A DNA stretch of 64,000 nucleotides from Phoebastria nigripes (GCA_035582835.1 JAYKAV010002977.1:1747935-1811934); one strand, 5' to 3'; shown: positions 35,151-49,974, numbered from the stretch's first letter. Notes: generated by a model not told the origin, from the sequence alone. Numbers and translations are program-made.

Positions 35151-38100
35151 GAGCAAAGTCCAGTCTCCCAGGTGGAAAATGCTCCCAAGTGGAAAATGCT
35201 CTCAGACTTTAAGTGACTTTAAAACTGCTCTGAAGGAAGAAAATTGCATTAATATTTGCTCCCAGTCTTAGAAAAATTATGCAAACCTATCCCAGNGGGA
35301 ATCTTGCCCAAACACTTCTTGTGCCTCGCAGGAGAGGGCCTGTCTCTGACGTCCTTCTTCCCCGTCAATTACCTGTTGAGCAGTTCCCCTGAGGTTGGAG
35401 GGGCTGCGCAGAGATGGGGCTATTAAATACAGTTCAGGAGTGTCTGAGCCTCTCTACATGCTAAATATCACTGTACCGCTGAGAAGTCCCATAGGTTACA
35501 ACAGCAAGAGTCTCTAGCTTTTAATTGCGATAACACCTTGCTCTGCAGAAAGTCCCCCCAAATCCATGGATGCCTGTTGGCCAAGGTCCTACCTCTCATA
35601 GGGTTGGTGTAATCTGCTCCGGTGGGATTATTTGAAGAGCCAGAGATTAATTACTAGGAAAAAGAAGGGGGGCAGAACTGTGCCCTAGAATAATTTAGGG
35701 CCCAGACCTGCACATGCAGATATCAGTGGCGATGCTCTATTTAATTCCACCCTGAATACTAATCGTAGTTTGTTGTCATCGGTTTTTAACAGAACTATGC
35801 TGAAAACAATTTATTCATATTAGCAAGCGTGTTGATTCAGGGGGGTGCCTTGTGTGACTAAGCTTGGCAAGACATAGCTCACAGCCCTCGGTGGGGACAA
35901 GCACATTTGCTTGGTTTTCAGAAAAAACATTTAAAAATAAGAATGGTGAGCAGCTTGAAGGTGAATCCTCAGTACTTTCAAAAACATCTGCAGAATTTTT
36001 AGCAGCTTTTTTTTTTTTTTTTTAAATACTTCTATCTCCTTTGTAATGTGAGCATACAGTGTACCCGTTCTACCTGACAAACAGGGGGTCACTTCTAGAA
36101 CAGATGATAACAACTATTCCACTGGAACTTTTGGACCAAAATTGCCCCAAACTTTCCCCAAAGCCTCAGGCTTGGAACGAGGAATCATTGGCAGAGCGAA
36201 CGACAAGGGGATCTCAGGAGCTTGGACTTCCTGCAAATTCTTTAGTCTTGATTTCTGTAGTTCCTATTGAATTTATAATCAACTGCAAATCTACAAATGT
36301 CGCTTGAAACAGGTCCTGGGCTTGCATCTTTTGTACCTCTTCACCTTTTTCAGTTGTTCATCCCTCGTACAACTGGATGTGGAGTGCCTAGAGGTGCATG
36401 TTAGCAGTAGCTGCAGTGGTACTATTCATCTTCCTCATCTCCTTCAGCTCAGTGAAGCTCACTTGGATTCATTTGATTCCTTGAAATGTTTTCTGAAGTG
36501 CAGGCTCTTTTAACAGAGTGATGTATATGAACAGGCTTAATATAGCGTTAGAGACGAATGGTCAGAATCACCAAAGGCCCTGGACTGGTGGTTCCCAGCC
36601 TCTACTATATGGATCACTGATAATCCATGAGGCCTTGGCAAGTTTGCTGCAGGTGGTCTGTGGAACAGTATTAAATAATAATGTTCATAGTCTTCAATTA
36701 AAATTTTGATGAGAAGAGTGTGTGGCAGTCTGCAAGAAAATCTGAGGGCTGAGAGTGATCTACTAGCCTGAAAGCTCTGAGGATGTCTGCTTTACAGGAA
36801 CGCGTCTCAGCCTGTGGTCCATGAGGCATTAGAAGGTATTTTGAGAATGTTTTCAAATTAAATACATGCCCAGTTAAATGAATGCACTTTCTTACTCATG
36901 CAAGCAAGCAAAAGAAAAGCAACAAAAAAACCCACTTCAAAGTAAAATGAAGAAAATAAAAGTAATAAATGAACACTGAAGCCTCAGCCTAGTTTGTGTT
37001 TGCCTGTATCTAAACCCCACATTTCAGCGCTCGGCAGAGACTGAGAAGTGCTGCTATAGAAAGCGGCATGTTGCCACAGCCTGGATCAGGGCTGGCAAAG
37101 GTCTGCGCGTTCTGGAGGAAGCAGGGAGGGCAAGCGAGCGCCGGGCCTTACAGGTGCGCTGGCAGGAGGTCCTGAACAAGTGCCGCCTTTCCTTCTCCTT
37201 TTACTTCTCCTCTCTGCTTTAAGTGTGTGCACGGCTGGCGTGCAGAGGAAAAGTCAAACTAATTCTGATGCTTTTCCCTATTCTGGGTGGACTAAGTCAG
37301 AGAAAGCACTTACGGCAGCCTTTGTGGAAGGGTTACAATACAGGTTGATACTTTAGGAGCTATAGGAAGTTCTTAATCCTTCCCTGCCTACGGGACTGTC
37401 ATTTATAGACCCGCTATTGTCTCATCTTTTATAAGGATGTTTCCTTACATTAAGGTTCCAAGAGCAACTGGTCTTTGCCATTGTTCACAGCTATTTAAGT
37501 TTGTGGCTTAATGCACAGCTAATATTCTGTTTATGCTTTCACTGCTCTCCTACGCAGCAGACTGTACCTACACACTGGCTTAGGTGACATCATTCTCAAA
37601 ACATTCATTTCTGTGTTTCTTTTTTTTTCTGATTTGTCTGTGCATCTTGATTTTGCATTAACCTAGTTTATTACAGGTAGCAACGATAAAGCACGTGGAA
37701 CTTTATGCATTTAGTTGGTCATTTCATGTTCAGTTCGTGCTTGATGAACAGGAACACTTGCTTATAAAAAAGCTTCTATGTGTTGTTTTTCCACCAGGTT
37801 AAATCCTTTTTATATAAAAAAAACCCTCTTACTATACAACAAGAATGAATTCAGCCATGAGCAGACAAAATGGAAGTGTATATTATTTTGGATGTATAAA
37901 ATTTAGCTTGAGGTTAGTGGTGGTTTAATTACAGGATTTTTTTTATTGCTATTCATACAGACATCCATTGTTTTCCACTTTGAGTTATCTCCAACTCAGC
38001 CCCCTTCAGAACCCCATTTCTGGCAATCTCAGCAACACGTGGGGGTCTGGCAGCTTCTGCAGACATTGCCATCTTCCCTTCACTGCTCCCTCTTCTGCGC

Positions 38101-38299
38101 TGTTACACCAGCTCCACAGCCTGTCATTTCTCAGAAGCCTTTAATGATGCCTTTCCTCCATCATCTGCCCCACAGCTCTTCCAGAATCAGACGCTTTTGT
38201 CAAAGTTTTTCAAACCAATCTAGAAATAGATACTGAAATAAAGGCAGGTGATCTGGTGATCGGGTGATGTTCTGCTGCTGCCTTCCTGCCCTGCCTTCG

Positions 38300-38412
38300 G
38301 CAGATTACAGAGCTTCTCCAGAGCTCAGCTCTTTGTCCATAAAATAAGAATAGTAATAACAACTTTGCAAAGTGCTTTTATATGTCTGAAAGATTTGATG
38401 CAAATTAAAAGC
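38300..38412 (+). mobile_element. MIR-like SINE remnant
   Basis: The string CTCAGCTCTTTGTCCATAAAATAAGAATAGTAATAAC followed by TTTGCAAAGTGCTTTTATAT is similar to the 3' half of the MIR consensus as recalled (CTCAGTTTCCTCATCTGTAAAATGGG, then ATAATAATAG, then an AAGCGCTT-type stretch). Old and diverged, with the 5' half not recognisable. Confidence 0.55.
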
Positions 38413-38902
38413 TACCTAGATTTTGTCAAGCCAAACTCTACCTAACACTCTCCACCTTCTCCACTGCTGTCTTTTAGCTGCTGAAGATTTGCCGATAAGC
38501 CTTTTAGAGTCAGGCTTCTGCTTCATGCCTTGATATAGTGACATTTGGGCTTTTAAATTACCCTTGTGTTCATCACATCATAGCAGCGCTGATGGTTTTT
38601 TTTTTCCACACGCATTCTCGCTTTGCTGGAAAAAACCCCCCTGAACAAACTACAAACAGCTCGATGATGCACGGTCTCGAGTGCCCGGTAACCTTTGTGT
38701 GCTCCAGGCAGCGCCCAGCTTTATCATGGTCATTAGTGGGCCAGCGCACATCGAAATGTGTGATCTATTCCTTCCTGAGCCCCAGTTACGCCTTGCTTAG
38801 CAGTTCCTCTCGCTGGTGAGTTGCTCTTGTAGTTTCCAGTTATGTAACCCATCTCATTTTGTGAATATGTGAATTTAACAGCTGTCAGTGTCAGCAGCGG
38901 TT

Positions 38903-38973
38903 GTGGGGGGTGGGTTTTTTTTTTTTTTTTTGTTTGGTGTTTTTGTGGGGGGTTTTTTTTTTTTTTTTTTTTT
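38903..38973 (+). repeat. G/T-rich low-complexity tract
   Basis: T-runs alternating with GGTGTT and GGGG blocks, similar in texture to the DNA left of the 62569 gap. Confidence 0.9.
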
Positions 38974-41900
38974 GGCAAGCTGGCATTACTCATCAGTCTC
39001 ATGGTAGTTTTGTTTGAAAAATGCTTGTGTTAGAAAAAGTGGATTTATCAGCTCAGCACTGTATGGTGCTAGCATGCAGCACAACAAAAGACAAGTGCTC
39101 ATTTCAGTAACGCTTGCAGCATTTCATGGGGCCCCCAAATAGGCTGAACAAGGCTTCTCTGGCAACTAACCTCAAGTACAGTGGGAAACTGTTAAAGTGG
39201 CAGTGTCACTGCCTGGAAAAGGGATTTGGTTTTCTTCCATCATTTATTGCTGCCTTTTTTTTTTTTTTTTTTTTTAAGACTATCAACTGCATTAGGAATT
39301 TCACTGAATATTGGAGAAAAAAGAGGCCTAACTGGGAATGTTGTGCTCTTACAAGTGATTTTTTTCTTGGAGCATAGACCAAACTGTCAGTCTGTCCTTC
39401 TCAAAGTGGGTCTGTTTTATGAGGAAAAAGAAGATACTTGCAGCTTTTTCAAGTAATACTACAAAGTCAATTGTGCTGCAGCCTTTCAGGGAGAACTCAT
39501 TCTCTGTTTAAATCAGTTTATTTTCAGAATAATTTGTTGCACTTACACTTTATTTTGTTACTGCTCTTCCAGAATGCAAATACAACTTGGAGAGTTTTCT
39601 GTATTTAATTGAATGTGTCAGGTGGTTAAAATCATGTTTAAAACCAGTATTACATACAGCAAATGTGTCAAAGCCTTTGTTCACATATATTTAAAACAAA
39701 TGCATTTTCTAGTATTTATTTATTTATTCTCTCTGTTTACACTCCATACAGATGGTGAAGATAAACCAGTGAGTTTCATTTTTGCTGATAAATTGTCTTT
39801 TACATTTCCATGTTCTCACATACTGGCAAGATGCTACAACCCCCATGTGACAAAGATCAGAGGGAAATACTTATTTGAAGAAAACTTTGTCATTAGCTGT
39901 ATTGTAAGTTTTATAAAAGGTTCAATTTTATAAAATGCAAATTCTGGACTAATTGTTCCTCTGCAAGCTTTTACAATCTCTGTAGCTGCATAGTGAATCT
40001 ACTACCCACCTTTACTCAGGTATCCAACAGAAGTCAGAGCTGGGTAAAACATGTCTTCAGAGATCTGTAAATCAGTCTATTTTTAACTTTTATTTGTTAA
40101 AATGTGATTGGTTACCATAACTTGCATCCAGACAAATGTATCTAAGCACGCACAATTTTAAGGCAACAGGCAAATGAATCCCCCCATGGGGGCACACACA
40201 CACATTTCTGTGTGTTCACCTCCCACATGTGTGTGTGCTCCAGACGCTGCCATGGCTGGGTGGGAGGAATGGGTGTGTGCAGCTCCCATCTCATCTGCCG
40301 GTTCACTGTGGAGAGAGGTGGCTACAGTGAACTGTCTGCTCTCTGCAAGGACAGAGGTTTGTGGTTATCGGCTGCTGGAAAGCCTCAGACAGAGACGTAG
40401 AGGCCAGAGACATAAATGCACTCCGGCATCACATCATGACTGCACACACAACGTGCAGCCCCTTTACCCTCCGCACCCCTGCCTGCGGTGTCCTGCAGCA
40501 TCCCGTGGGCGGTGGCCTCTGGATACCAAGAGCTTGCTGTGATTAACCCGTCGGGATTCAAACCCGTCTGAAGACAGTGCTCTGGTAGCCGGTAAGATCT
40601 TTGCATTCAGCTCGGTCCCAGAAAGCTGGGTAGTTTCTAGAGTGTTTCCAAAGTAGTGTGCACAAATTGGAGACCCTTGGTCCTTAGCCAGACCAGGCAC
40701 AGATAACATACCAAAATGATGCTTCAGGGAAGCAGGGAAGATGTTCAGGAGTTCTTTCTCCCTTGACTGGAGTAAATTTGAAAGCTATGGAAAGGCACCA
40801 AGAACAGGGTGGGGAACCAGGCTTTGAGGGCATGGAAACTGTTGAAGACCTTCCATCGCTGATACTCCGATGCCCTCTATCTTGTTCCCACCCAGGGCAA
40901 AGCCATGCGGAGACTGCTCATTGCCCCCCCGGGGCTGTTAGTGAATGAAATGTCCTTCATGACTCACTGCACCCTCATGTTTGTAGCTCATCCTCTGGCA
41001 CCTGGCAGAGCACTCGGGGCCAGGTACACTACAAGACCCTGGTGTAAGAGTGTAACTAAGAAATGCAGTTGGAAAGGCCAAGAAAAGGTTATATCAGTAA
41101 CCGTGTAAAGGTGGGGGTGGCTGTTTCGGCATGGAGAGCAGGTACTGAAACATTTCTCCCATACCTACCGCAGCAAAGTCGTGGTGGTTGACTTGAGTGA
41201 CAGGGGAATGGGAGACTGGGATGTCTCAGCCCAAACTCCCTTAAGCCTTGGCTTGATGGGTGAGATCTTGAACATAGCCAGAGCCTATGACATTAAAGGC
41301 TTTATAAAAGCAACACTGCCAGTTTAAAATCAACCTCCCACATTACCAGCAGCCCCAGCAGGTGTAACGTGATCCGGGCAGCCCAAGCCAGCAAGTAAAC
41401 AAACTGCTGCTTTCTGAAGGAGTTGCACCAGAGAAACTGGGAATTACAGTGGATATTCGTGCTAAGCGAGCTGTGCTGCTATTGAAAGACCTGTGAAAAT
41501 GGACAGGCTCCTGTGACTGTTAATTCTCCTTATTCCATACAGGTTTTTCCCTCTCCACCCAAAACGAGGTAGGGGAAAAATTGTAGGGAAAAATTTCCTA
41601 AGACTGTAAAGTTTAGTGGGATTGGGCCTGATCTGTCTCCTTGAACTCAGTGGGGTCTGTTGCTGCGTTTCCCTAAGCCAGAGAAAACAATCCTACTGCT
41701 TCAAAACTGCCAAGCCAGTCAGCGGCATTTAATATGGTCCCCAAGGAAGCTGCTTCCCTGCTCTTCCACTGGGTTCCAGNCCCATCTCCAGTGAGCAATG
41801 TTAACTTAAGGGCTTCTTACTCAGCTACAACGTTGATCGCTTTTTCCCCAGACCTTCTCTGGCTGTTCCCTTTTGTCCAGCTTAACAGAGGTTGACTGCA

Positions 41901-44163
41901 CCATTTTACGTGATCTCAGCGTTACTGCCCAGCTCCCTAGCTGGGAGAAGGGCACCATAGTAAAAAAGGTGCATCTGTAGGAGTCGAGCCTGGACCTTGA
42001 CAAGTTATTACGGACTTGGTACACTCGAAGACGCACTGTGGGGTTCTTGGAGAGTGCAGGCTGTGGGCACACAATGCTGGGTACCAGCGGTCCAGCTCTG
42101 CTCCAGTGTTTCTGCTTCCCGGCCTGGGTCCCATCCTGCCCCAGNGAGCCTCTCCCCCCTCCCCAGGCCCACGCTCTGGTTACTCATGAGTTATGATAAC
42201 ATATAAGCAGCTTAGAGAATTCTTATCGGAATAAGTTGAACACAGTGCAACATTTAACTCTTAATGACAACCACCTCTGACTGTGAGTGACATGTTAGAA
42301 ATTATGTTTGAACTGGTTTTTTTTCAGAGGCAGATATTCCCTCTGCCACCCAGTCAGCCCTGTAACGTTGCACTTGTGGCCTTAATCCCACTTGGATGTG
42401 TGCCCTGCTGCCTCCACTTTCCGTCACTTGGGTACTTTAGTATTCTTGAACAAGTGAACAATCTTTGTTTCTGTACCTTATTAGGCCAAAGACCATAGCA
42501 GCTAGCGATGGCATCAGCAGGCCCTGCAGGCAGGATTCTCTGCAGACACAGCCAACCTCCAACAAACCCCTTTTTATCCTCCTGTTTCTAGGAAGAATTA
42601 TGATGGTGGTGCCCTGCTGTTGATCAGTCAAATCTGTGGTAGGCCTAGAGATAAGTCCTGTAAGTGTGGTGTACTGTAAAACAGCGGCTCCCATTCATTA
42701 GTAGCTTGTGTGTAATAAACCACCCAAAGGAGGGGGGTGGGGAGGGAGAGGGACGAGCAGCTGCAGTATGCAGGAACAAACAACACAACTCATTCTTGGG
42801 AGCCAAAACTTTCTAATTTGCTGCTGGGCTGCTGGGAGCACTCAAATTCTTTCTGATAATACGCTCGTGCCCTCAGTGTCTCTGCCCGTGTTTCCCGAGT
42901 CCTGCTCTCTAGAGGTCCCCGAGTCTGGGATCGTTTCACTTTGAACCCAAAACACAGAGGGTAGTTGAACNGGGAGGAGGGGAACACATCAGCTGCCCAA
43001 TGTTTGCAGACTCCAGCATAAGAAAGCGGTGGACTCGGAGGCAAGTCGTTCTGCTGGGGAATGGCTGTTGCACGTATCTGCTTGTGCAGTGAGTAAACAA
43101 AGCATCACATGGGCTGCAGAGCAAGCACGAGACGCGGAGCAAACCCATGCGTCTCTGAGGCATGCAGGAGGAACAGAGTATCTCAAATGTCATTACTGAT
43201 TTAGAGCTTGGTGGAATATTTAGAAACTTATACCTCCCAAGAGGCAAAAAACCCCAAACAAACCTCAAATCAATAATAGCTGAAAAATTATTTGGCTTAA
43301 TTTCTACTGTTTTTTTCACAAGTTCCTGTAAATATTTATATGAGTATAATATTTCCCTGTTGCCCTGTATTGGAAACTGCTTATAGGCATATGAATTTAA
43401 ATGGAATCTGCTAAGTATAGTGTAAGATGTTACATGTGTTGAGGCATCAGTAGTTCCTAATACTTCCATAGCTGTGAATATGTTGGTGCTTTAGGATCTC
43501 AGCCTTGGACCCTCCAACTGCCTGTAGAACATTTCAGACCAGGAACTGAAATTACTGCGTGTTGCACAACTGCTCTCACAGACCAGACCTTTGTGCTAAC
43601 ATTTGTATTGTCACAGGAAAATGAAATTCTTTTCAGATAGATGCTGCTCTGGAGGACCGCTGTACCCTTGCAGGAGATGACAGTGACTGCTTTTTCACAG
43701 TGACGTGCCAGGCTGTGACGGTGCTTGGACTGTCTCCTAACATTTGTCTAGACAAGGGCTACTTTAATGGCAAATTCAGGCTTGGGCCAAACTGCAAGTA
43801 CGCTTTATGTAGACAAGGCAAAATTGCAGATTTGAGGTTTTCCACTTTCCTGCAGGAGATCCATCTTTCTTTCTCCTCTCTGGAAGGAGCTGTGCTGTGA
43901 GTTGCCAGAGTCCTAAGCTCTGAAATGAGAGGTGCTTCTGCCAGACTGCTGCTTGGTAAAGTTACCCAGCGGGTTGAGGTAAAAACGTCCCAAAGAGCCC
44001 TTGCATGCATCCACAAAGCGGTGTTAACTAAACCTGGGCACAAAATGGTTTTCTCACCTTCTGAAAGTTTAGGTAGCCCGCCACTATGAGTTCCGATTGT
44101 GGCATTTTGGCATTTTTGACAAAGTCAAAGTAATTTGGCATTTTGATTTTCTTTCCCCAAACT

Positions 44164-44185
44164 TAGGTAGGTAGGTAGGTAGGTA
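44164..44185 (+). repeat. (TAGG)n microsatellite
   Basis: About five tandem TAGG units. Confidence 0.9.
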
Positions 44186-47100
44186 AATACCTTTATAATA
44201 AAAATTCTCCGGTCAGTGCCCATTTCCAGCATGGAGCCTGATTTCACTGTGCTGTTTCCAGGATTTCCAGCTAGAATTGCAACGAGGAGGATTTTATGGG
44301 AATCTCTCCATGACTTTTCAAAGAAAATTGCAAAGGTAACACCTCTGGTAGTTGCTGCATGTCTTCACTCTCTAAGTAGATGGGTCTGTAGCAGAGAACC
44401 ATCAGTTGGAAGACTCCAACACTGGTCAGATAGACCTGCTCCCCTGATAGTAGGCAGCACACAACAGTTGCCTATCTGTGATCATGTTGTCAGCAGCAGG
44501 TTTGAAGTTATAGATGAGACCAGCAAATTGAGTGAATGTGCTGGGCAGGTATGAAATCAGGGGAGGGAGTTTTTTCTGAGGGTTTGAGCCCCATCTCCAG
44601 CACAAGCAGAGCCATGTAATCCTTTCCTTTGCAATTAGAGCTGCAAAATAACCCCCGGGCCAGAGCACTTGCGCAAGGAGCAATTAAGACAAGCTAAACA
44701 GTGGGAAAAGCTAAAAATAGTAAATAATCTGCCTCCACAGATTTACTTGAATCATTAGAAAAGGGTGTTTTATGAATTTCCCGGGAATCAGTTTTCACAG
44801 TGTTCTGCTAGAAGGGCTATATTCTAACTGTAGTTTGACAGAGGTAAACGTGAGTAGCCCGACTCTCTTCTTACACTTGAGACACTGAAAAAAGCTAAAT
44901 CCTGAGACCAACTGAAACTGGGGGAAATTAATTGGTTCATATTGAACTGAGGCAAAATATGCCTTAGTGCTCTTTTAAGAAAAGCGGTCTAATAATTTGG
45001 GGGTAAAAAAATGACTTATTTTGGGTTATTTAATGACTCAACGCAGTTTTCTTTAAAAAAGGGTCAATGATATTCATCCATTAGCTGAATCCAAACTATT
45101 ATAAAAACTCCCCTTTTAGAAAGTATATTATTTGTGAAAGGATGACAACTGCCGACTGACTTTGCAGCACTCCTGAGCTGGATGAAATGTAAAAACAAAA
45201 AGGCTAATCAGAGCAGGATATTTTTAGTCCTTTGCAGGGAACTATATGTGATGCTATTTAATTAAGAATGACTCTTAAAGGATGATTTGACTGTTTTTTG
45301 CAGAGAAACATACTCTGTGTGTATCTGTGTGCACATACATGTGTGTATGCATGTCCTGTTGCTGGCATGCTTGTTTTCAAGTGGAAGTTTCAGTGATGGA
45401 TGACTTAACATAAACTTTAAGTGTATGGCAGACTCTTTTTGTGTGGTGCCTGCTGCTTATTTCATGAGCTGCTCTTTGCCATCCCAAGCAAGCATAACGT
45501 GTTGCAGCGCTGTCAGCACCCCACCAGCCTCGTGACGGGGATGCGATATTGAAATTCCAGGAGCTCTTTTCCCACTGCTGACTTGGAGCAGAAGTGACTT
45601 TGATGGTGAAGGGGCTGCGTGGGGGCTGGCCGGACTCTTGGGGTGCTGCACGGCAGTGGGAGGCATCGGTGGCCCTGGAGTTCCTGCAGGTGTTGAACAT
45701 CCAAAGGGTCTCTGGCAGCATTGCATCCATGTACGTCATGTGCATCCGGGTGCGTGAGCGCGGTGGGTGTTTGCTTATCCGGCTGCTGGACATGTGGTGA
45801 CCGGGGCTGGGAAGGGCAGCTCTGGGGCTGCTCTGGGTGCTGGAGTTGCCGAGATCCACCCCCTCCCTATGGCTTTGCACAGGCCCCTGGTCTGTGTGAA
45901 ACTGTGCACAAAGTTTCTTCTAAACATGAATTTAATACGCTTTCAGACTTGACAACCTCCTTTTGAATGAAAACATTTATGTTAAGCAAAAGGCACGTTT
46001 GCCTCTCCAAATAAGTGGAATTATGGTTCCCAGATCTGACTTAATCCTGAAGCTCTTACACTGTACAGTAAGTAGAAAAGAAAGGGGATTGCTCGGAAGA
46101 GCAGGGTTAGCAGGATCAGGCTCCATTTTATATCATCTCGCTCGTTTTCCTTCTGGTATTTAATACATCTTTTTCAGAACTCCCACTGGCTGTTTATAAC
46201 AAAGTCAAAGTAACTTCACATCTACTACCTAATGGCAAACAAACTAATAATTGAAAATAATGAGGGTTGGTACAGAGAGTGCCCATCCAGCTTTCCTGCT
46301 AGGAAAATTTGAGTATTGTTAAACAAACCAAAAATGCAGTTCTTCCAGATGTATTTTTATCATAAAGTCGTGTCCTTTTTCGATTAATTTCAGGACTTTT
46401 CTCAAATGCATTCTAACTATTTGTTCTTTTTCTACATTGTTTTCTTTGTGAAACTGTGTTTAAAATCTGCATTGACATTTCAAAGGATTTGAGGGAAGAT
46501 GTCTACAAAATAATGGTGACGTTTGTATTTGTTGTATTTCTAAAAATGGAATTTCTGATCAGATAACATTAAAATATTTTTGTATTAATTTTTGTGTGTT
46601 TTCATGACATTTATATATTTCCAGTTATGATTTTGGTACCTGATCCTGTGTTACCTGGCTAATTAAGGAAAACAGGATCACAATTTTTATCATTCCTACA
46701 TGTCAATCTGTTCTATAACCCCACTGCTGGTCTCGGTACTCTCTGAACTCAATGGTTTGGCTTTTGAGTTATTTTTTTTTCTGCTAAAGCCCTGAGGTAT
46801 CTGTACTCCAGTTGGTACATTGCATATTCAGGACATCTAAAGCTGAAAGAAGCCTGGGCAAGACGAGTAGTTTATTTAGTGGATGCATTCAAATGAATCT
46901 CCAGCAAAGACTAAAATGAGGACTGAATGAAATTTATTGTGGCAAAGTTTCCTTCGTGGGCTGCAAAAAAATACGTGCAGAGAATTGGACAAAGAAAGTT
47001 TTGCAAGCTTCATTTCAAAGCCTGAACCGTCGTGTGTGGGGAAAAAAAAAAAATCCTCCTGAAAGATGAGACTTAGTTTTTCCTGTGCAAAGAGGATACC

Positions 47101-49931
47101 TGGCCGGTACTTTGTACACTGCTATGTTGTGACCCTGTAAGGGGATTTTGTACGTGGACAAAAATTGGGCCCAGCAAATGACGTGGTCAGTGTTAGAGGC
47201 CAAGGTGAAGCTTTGTTTCTTCTTTTTGCCTAGGCTGAGCTTTCATGGGAGCCCAACTTGATGTAATGGGGGGTTTCTGCAATGCCCTACTGCCTGCACC
47301 TCCCTGTCCCCTCATACCTCGCGGCACCTTCCCATCCCTCCCTCCGTCCGACAGAACAAGGGAATGGCTTTCTGCTGGCTCAGCCTGCAGACCTGGCTTG
47401 GTGTGGGACCCGGCTGGGGCTGCCACCTGCCGAAGCCCCGTGGGGACCCCAGGGGCACCTCTGGGGCCGTTTGGGCAGACTGGAGCTGGTGAAACCCCTC
47501 ATTGTCACCGAGATNGGGTGGGCGGTGGTGGCCCACACCAGCCCACGTCCCACCTGAACTGTCCTACCTGCACGTGTTGGGTGGTCTTGAGCAAACATTG
47601 CTTTCTTGAAACAAGTTTCTCGGCTGTGGTGCCTGGTTTTTGTGCACAAGGCCAAACCGAGCCAGAAATACAGGGGACTTCCAAGCAGCATCTCCACCCC
47701 ATTGCAGGGTCTGGCTCTTGCTGCTGTGATTCTGGAGTGAAATGAACAGTCTGCGGTAAGAAAATAAAGCAGTGTTTTAACCTTTTGCCACTGAAAATTA
47801 CCAAAAGCAACATTTAGATTTAAAAGAAACGGTTTTTTTCCTGACGGAGATGTTGCATGAAACATTTTAGCCAGTTCCAGGTTGAAACCAGCTCACTTTT
47901 TCTTTTTAGATTCAAATTTAAACTAGTTTCTATTCAAAGTTTTTAAAGGGACATACACAACATCATTCTTCAGCATGACATTTGAGTCTCACCCCCTACC
48001 AGGAAGGATACCTTAACCTCCCTGTTGCTGAAAAGACTAGAGAGAAAAATAGCTTGGTTTTTTGTACATTGCTTCACATGGTCACTTGGTACTACTTGGA
48101 GTAAAGTGAGTTCATTGTAACTCCTCTGCTTTGTGTTTCACCTTCCAGTTTGCGTGGGACTTTCTGTAGCTGTACAGACATGGACAGAGAAAAAAATGAA
48201 AAAGCAAGGAAATGTCTGCCCTCAGCAAAATCACCATGTGGATTATATGGGCTACATGGGCTAGACACAGGTGGGCTACGTGAAAAGAAGATTGTTTTGT
48301 AGATGATTTTGGGGACCATCAGGTTATCAATGTCTCCCTAAAAAAAAAAAAAAAAAAATCAAACTAAATCATCCCTGTGTGCCAGTGTAACCGTACTACA
48401 AACTGGTTTTGTGAAATTGCTTTAAGCACAGCTCTGAAATCGATGTGGGCAAATCTGTGAATTTTCTTCTCTTAAGTTTTATTAAGCAAAAATCAAGGAA
48501 GGTTTTTTTTTTTGTTTGTTTTTGTTGTGACAGGGAAACAGACCACAGTTATGCAGAACAAATATACTATTAAAGTATTCCCTACATATCTCCCTATCTT
48601 TCTCAAGCCATTCCAACCAAAAGCTTTTGTAAGCGTGTGGGGGCAGCACTGACCTTTTAATTCTGTTTATATGATGACTAGAAAAAATAAGTCCCTGGTC
48701 GAGGAGAACCTGAACTTGTAGGAGTTGCCTCAAGGTGTTTTAAGCAACTATAACTTGAGGCATTTCTGCAGGCAGCCAGCCCTGCTCCAGTGCTCCTGGC
48801 TAGCAGTAGGCACCTGCGGGGTTGTCACTGGTTTAAGGGAGACACAAGGGCACAAGCACTTGTCCCAGTAGGCCTAAGAGATGGACAGTGCTGAGGTCCT
48901 GTGCCTGTGAGCACTTACACATGGCTCAACATCTTCTCAGANGCCGTTTTGCTCGTGCCAGCACCGGAGCCCAGGGCCGAGGCTGGTGGTCGGGCCGTGG
49001 TTCCTGGGTTGCTCTTTGCAGCTGGCTGAGGTGCTCGGTGGGCGCTCACCGGATCCGGAGCAACGTGTGGGGCTGCCCCATGCTTATAGCAGGTCCTGCC
49101 CAGCAGCGTGACTCGAGGCTGGCAGCATGGAGGTTCACAGGCTGGCTGTTTTGGAAGCACCCTCCGCCCCACCAGCCGCCCTCCCTGCTGCCAGCCGTCT
49201 CCCTGCCGCGCCACGCAGGCGAACAGGACCCAGAGCAGAAGCCATGCACGCAGGGTGGGCGTTGCACCACTGGCAGGGGCACGGCTCGGTAACGCGGGGC
49301 TGAGCACAGCTCTGCAAAAGCACTGGGGGGTGTTCAGTGGTCTGGCTGTGGCATGACTGGTCCCAAGCTTCCCTCGCTCTGGGATGGCCGCTCACCCAGC
49401 TCCACAACTCACATTGTTGTCTGAGTTCATTTTCAGATGGTTTTGCTCCCCAAAGCAAATCCTGTGGCAGCCTCTCCTCCAAGGGACAGCTGTGTTGCAA
49501 GAACACATCCATGGAGGGTGAGGATGCAGAGTTAATGCACAGCAGCAAAAAGAGAGGGAAATACAACGTTGCATCTGTGAGATAAGGGATTGCAAGGCAG
49601 CCCATGGGTAGGCAGGAACGGGGGCCATGTTAGTCTCTGTCCCCAGGAACCAAGCAGCAGCTTTCAGCAAATATCTCCTTTTTCTTCCTTTTTTTCCTTT
49701 TAATTTTTTTTTTTGCTTAGCCACTTGCTCCTACATCACTGCATGAAGATACCGAGGCACAACCAGTGCAAAACTGCAGCCACTACTCAGGGCTGCAATC
49801 CTGTGCGGTGCTGAGCCCCTGCACGGAGCCAGCCAGTGCCCGCTGCTGCCATCAGTGCCGGGGGAATTAAGGGCATTTCACAGCTTTTGGGCACAGGAAC
49901 AAATTGTAAACTGTAGTGTTGCATCCATGTG

Positions 49932-49936
<5 letters not shown>

Positions 49937-49970
<34 letters not shown>
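49937..49970 (+). repeat. (AC)17 microsatellite
   Basis: Uninterrupted AC dinucleotide run, followed by AGAGACACGCAGAG. Confidence 0.97.

Positions 49971-49974
<4 letters not shown>

Larger units (their letters stand above)
31011..38299. other. Gene desert, part 1
   Basis: AT-rich single-copy DNA with T-runs near 33437-33457, 33953-33973 and 36008-36023. A short tandem duplication of about 18 bp (GTGGAAAATGCTC twice) lies at 35170-35205. A palindrome-style old repeat remnant lies near 35040-35150. No gene is seen. Confidence 0.5.
38413..49936. other. Gene desert, part 2
   Basis: Single-copy DNA with G/T low-complexity runs at 38903-38973 and a T-run at about 39256-39277. A (TAGG)n run lies at 44164-44185 and an A-run at 47041-47053. 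A slightly CpG-richer patch lies near 48940-49100. No coding gene is recognised. Small frames lack any domain. Confidence 0.5.

Noticed and set aside
45377..45880. A 167-codon minus-strand frame in the desert
   Set aside because: No recognisable domain, overlapping alternative frames of similar length, and no promoter or splice support.
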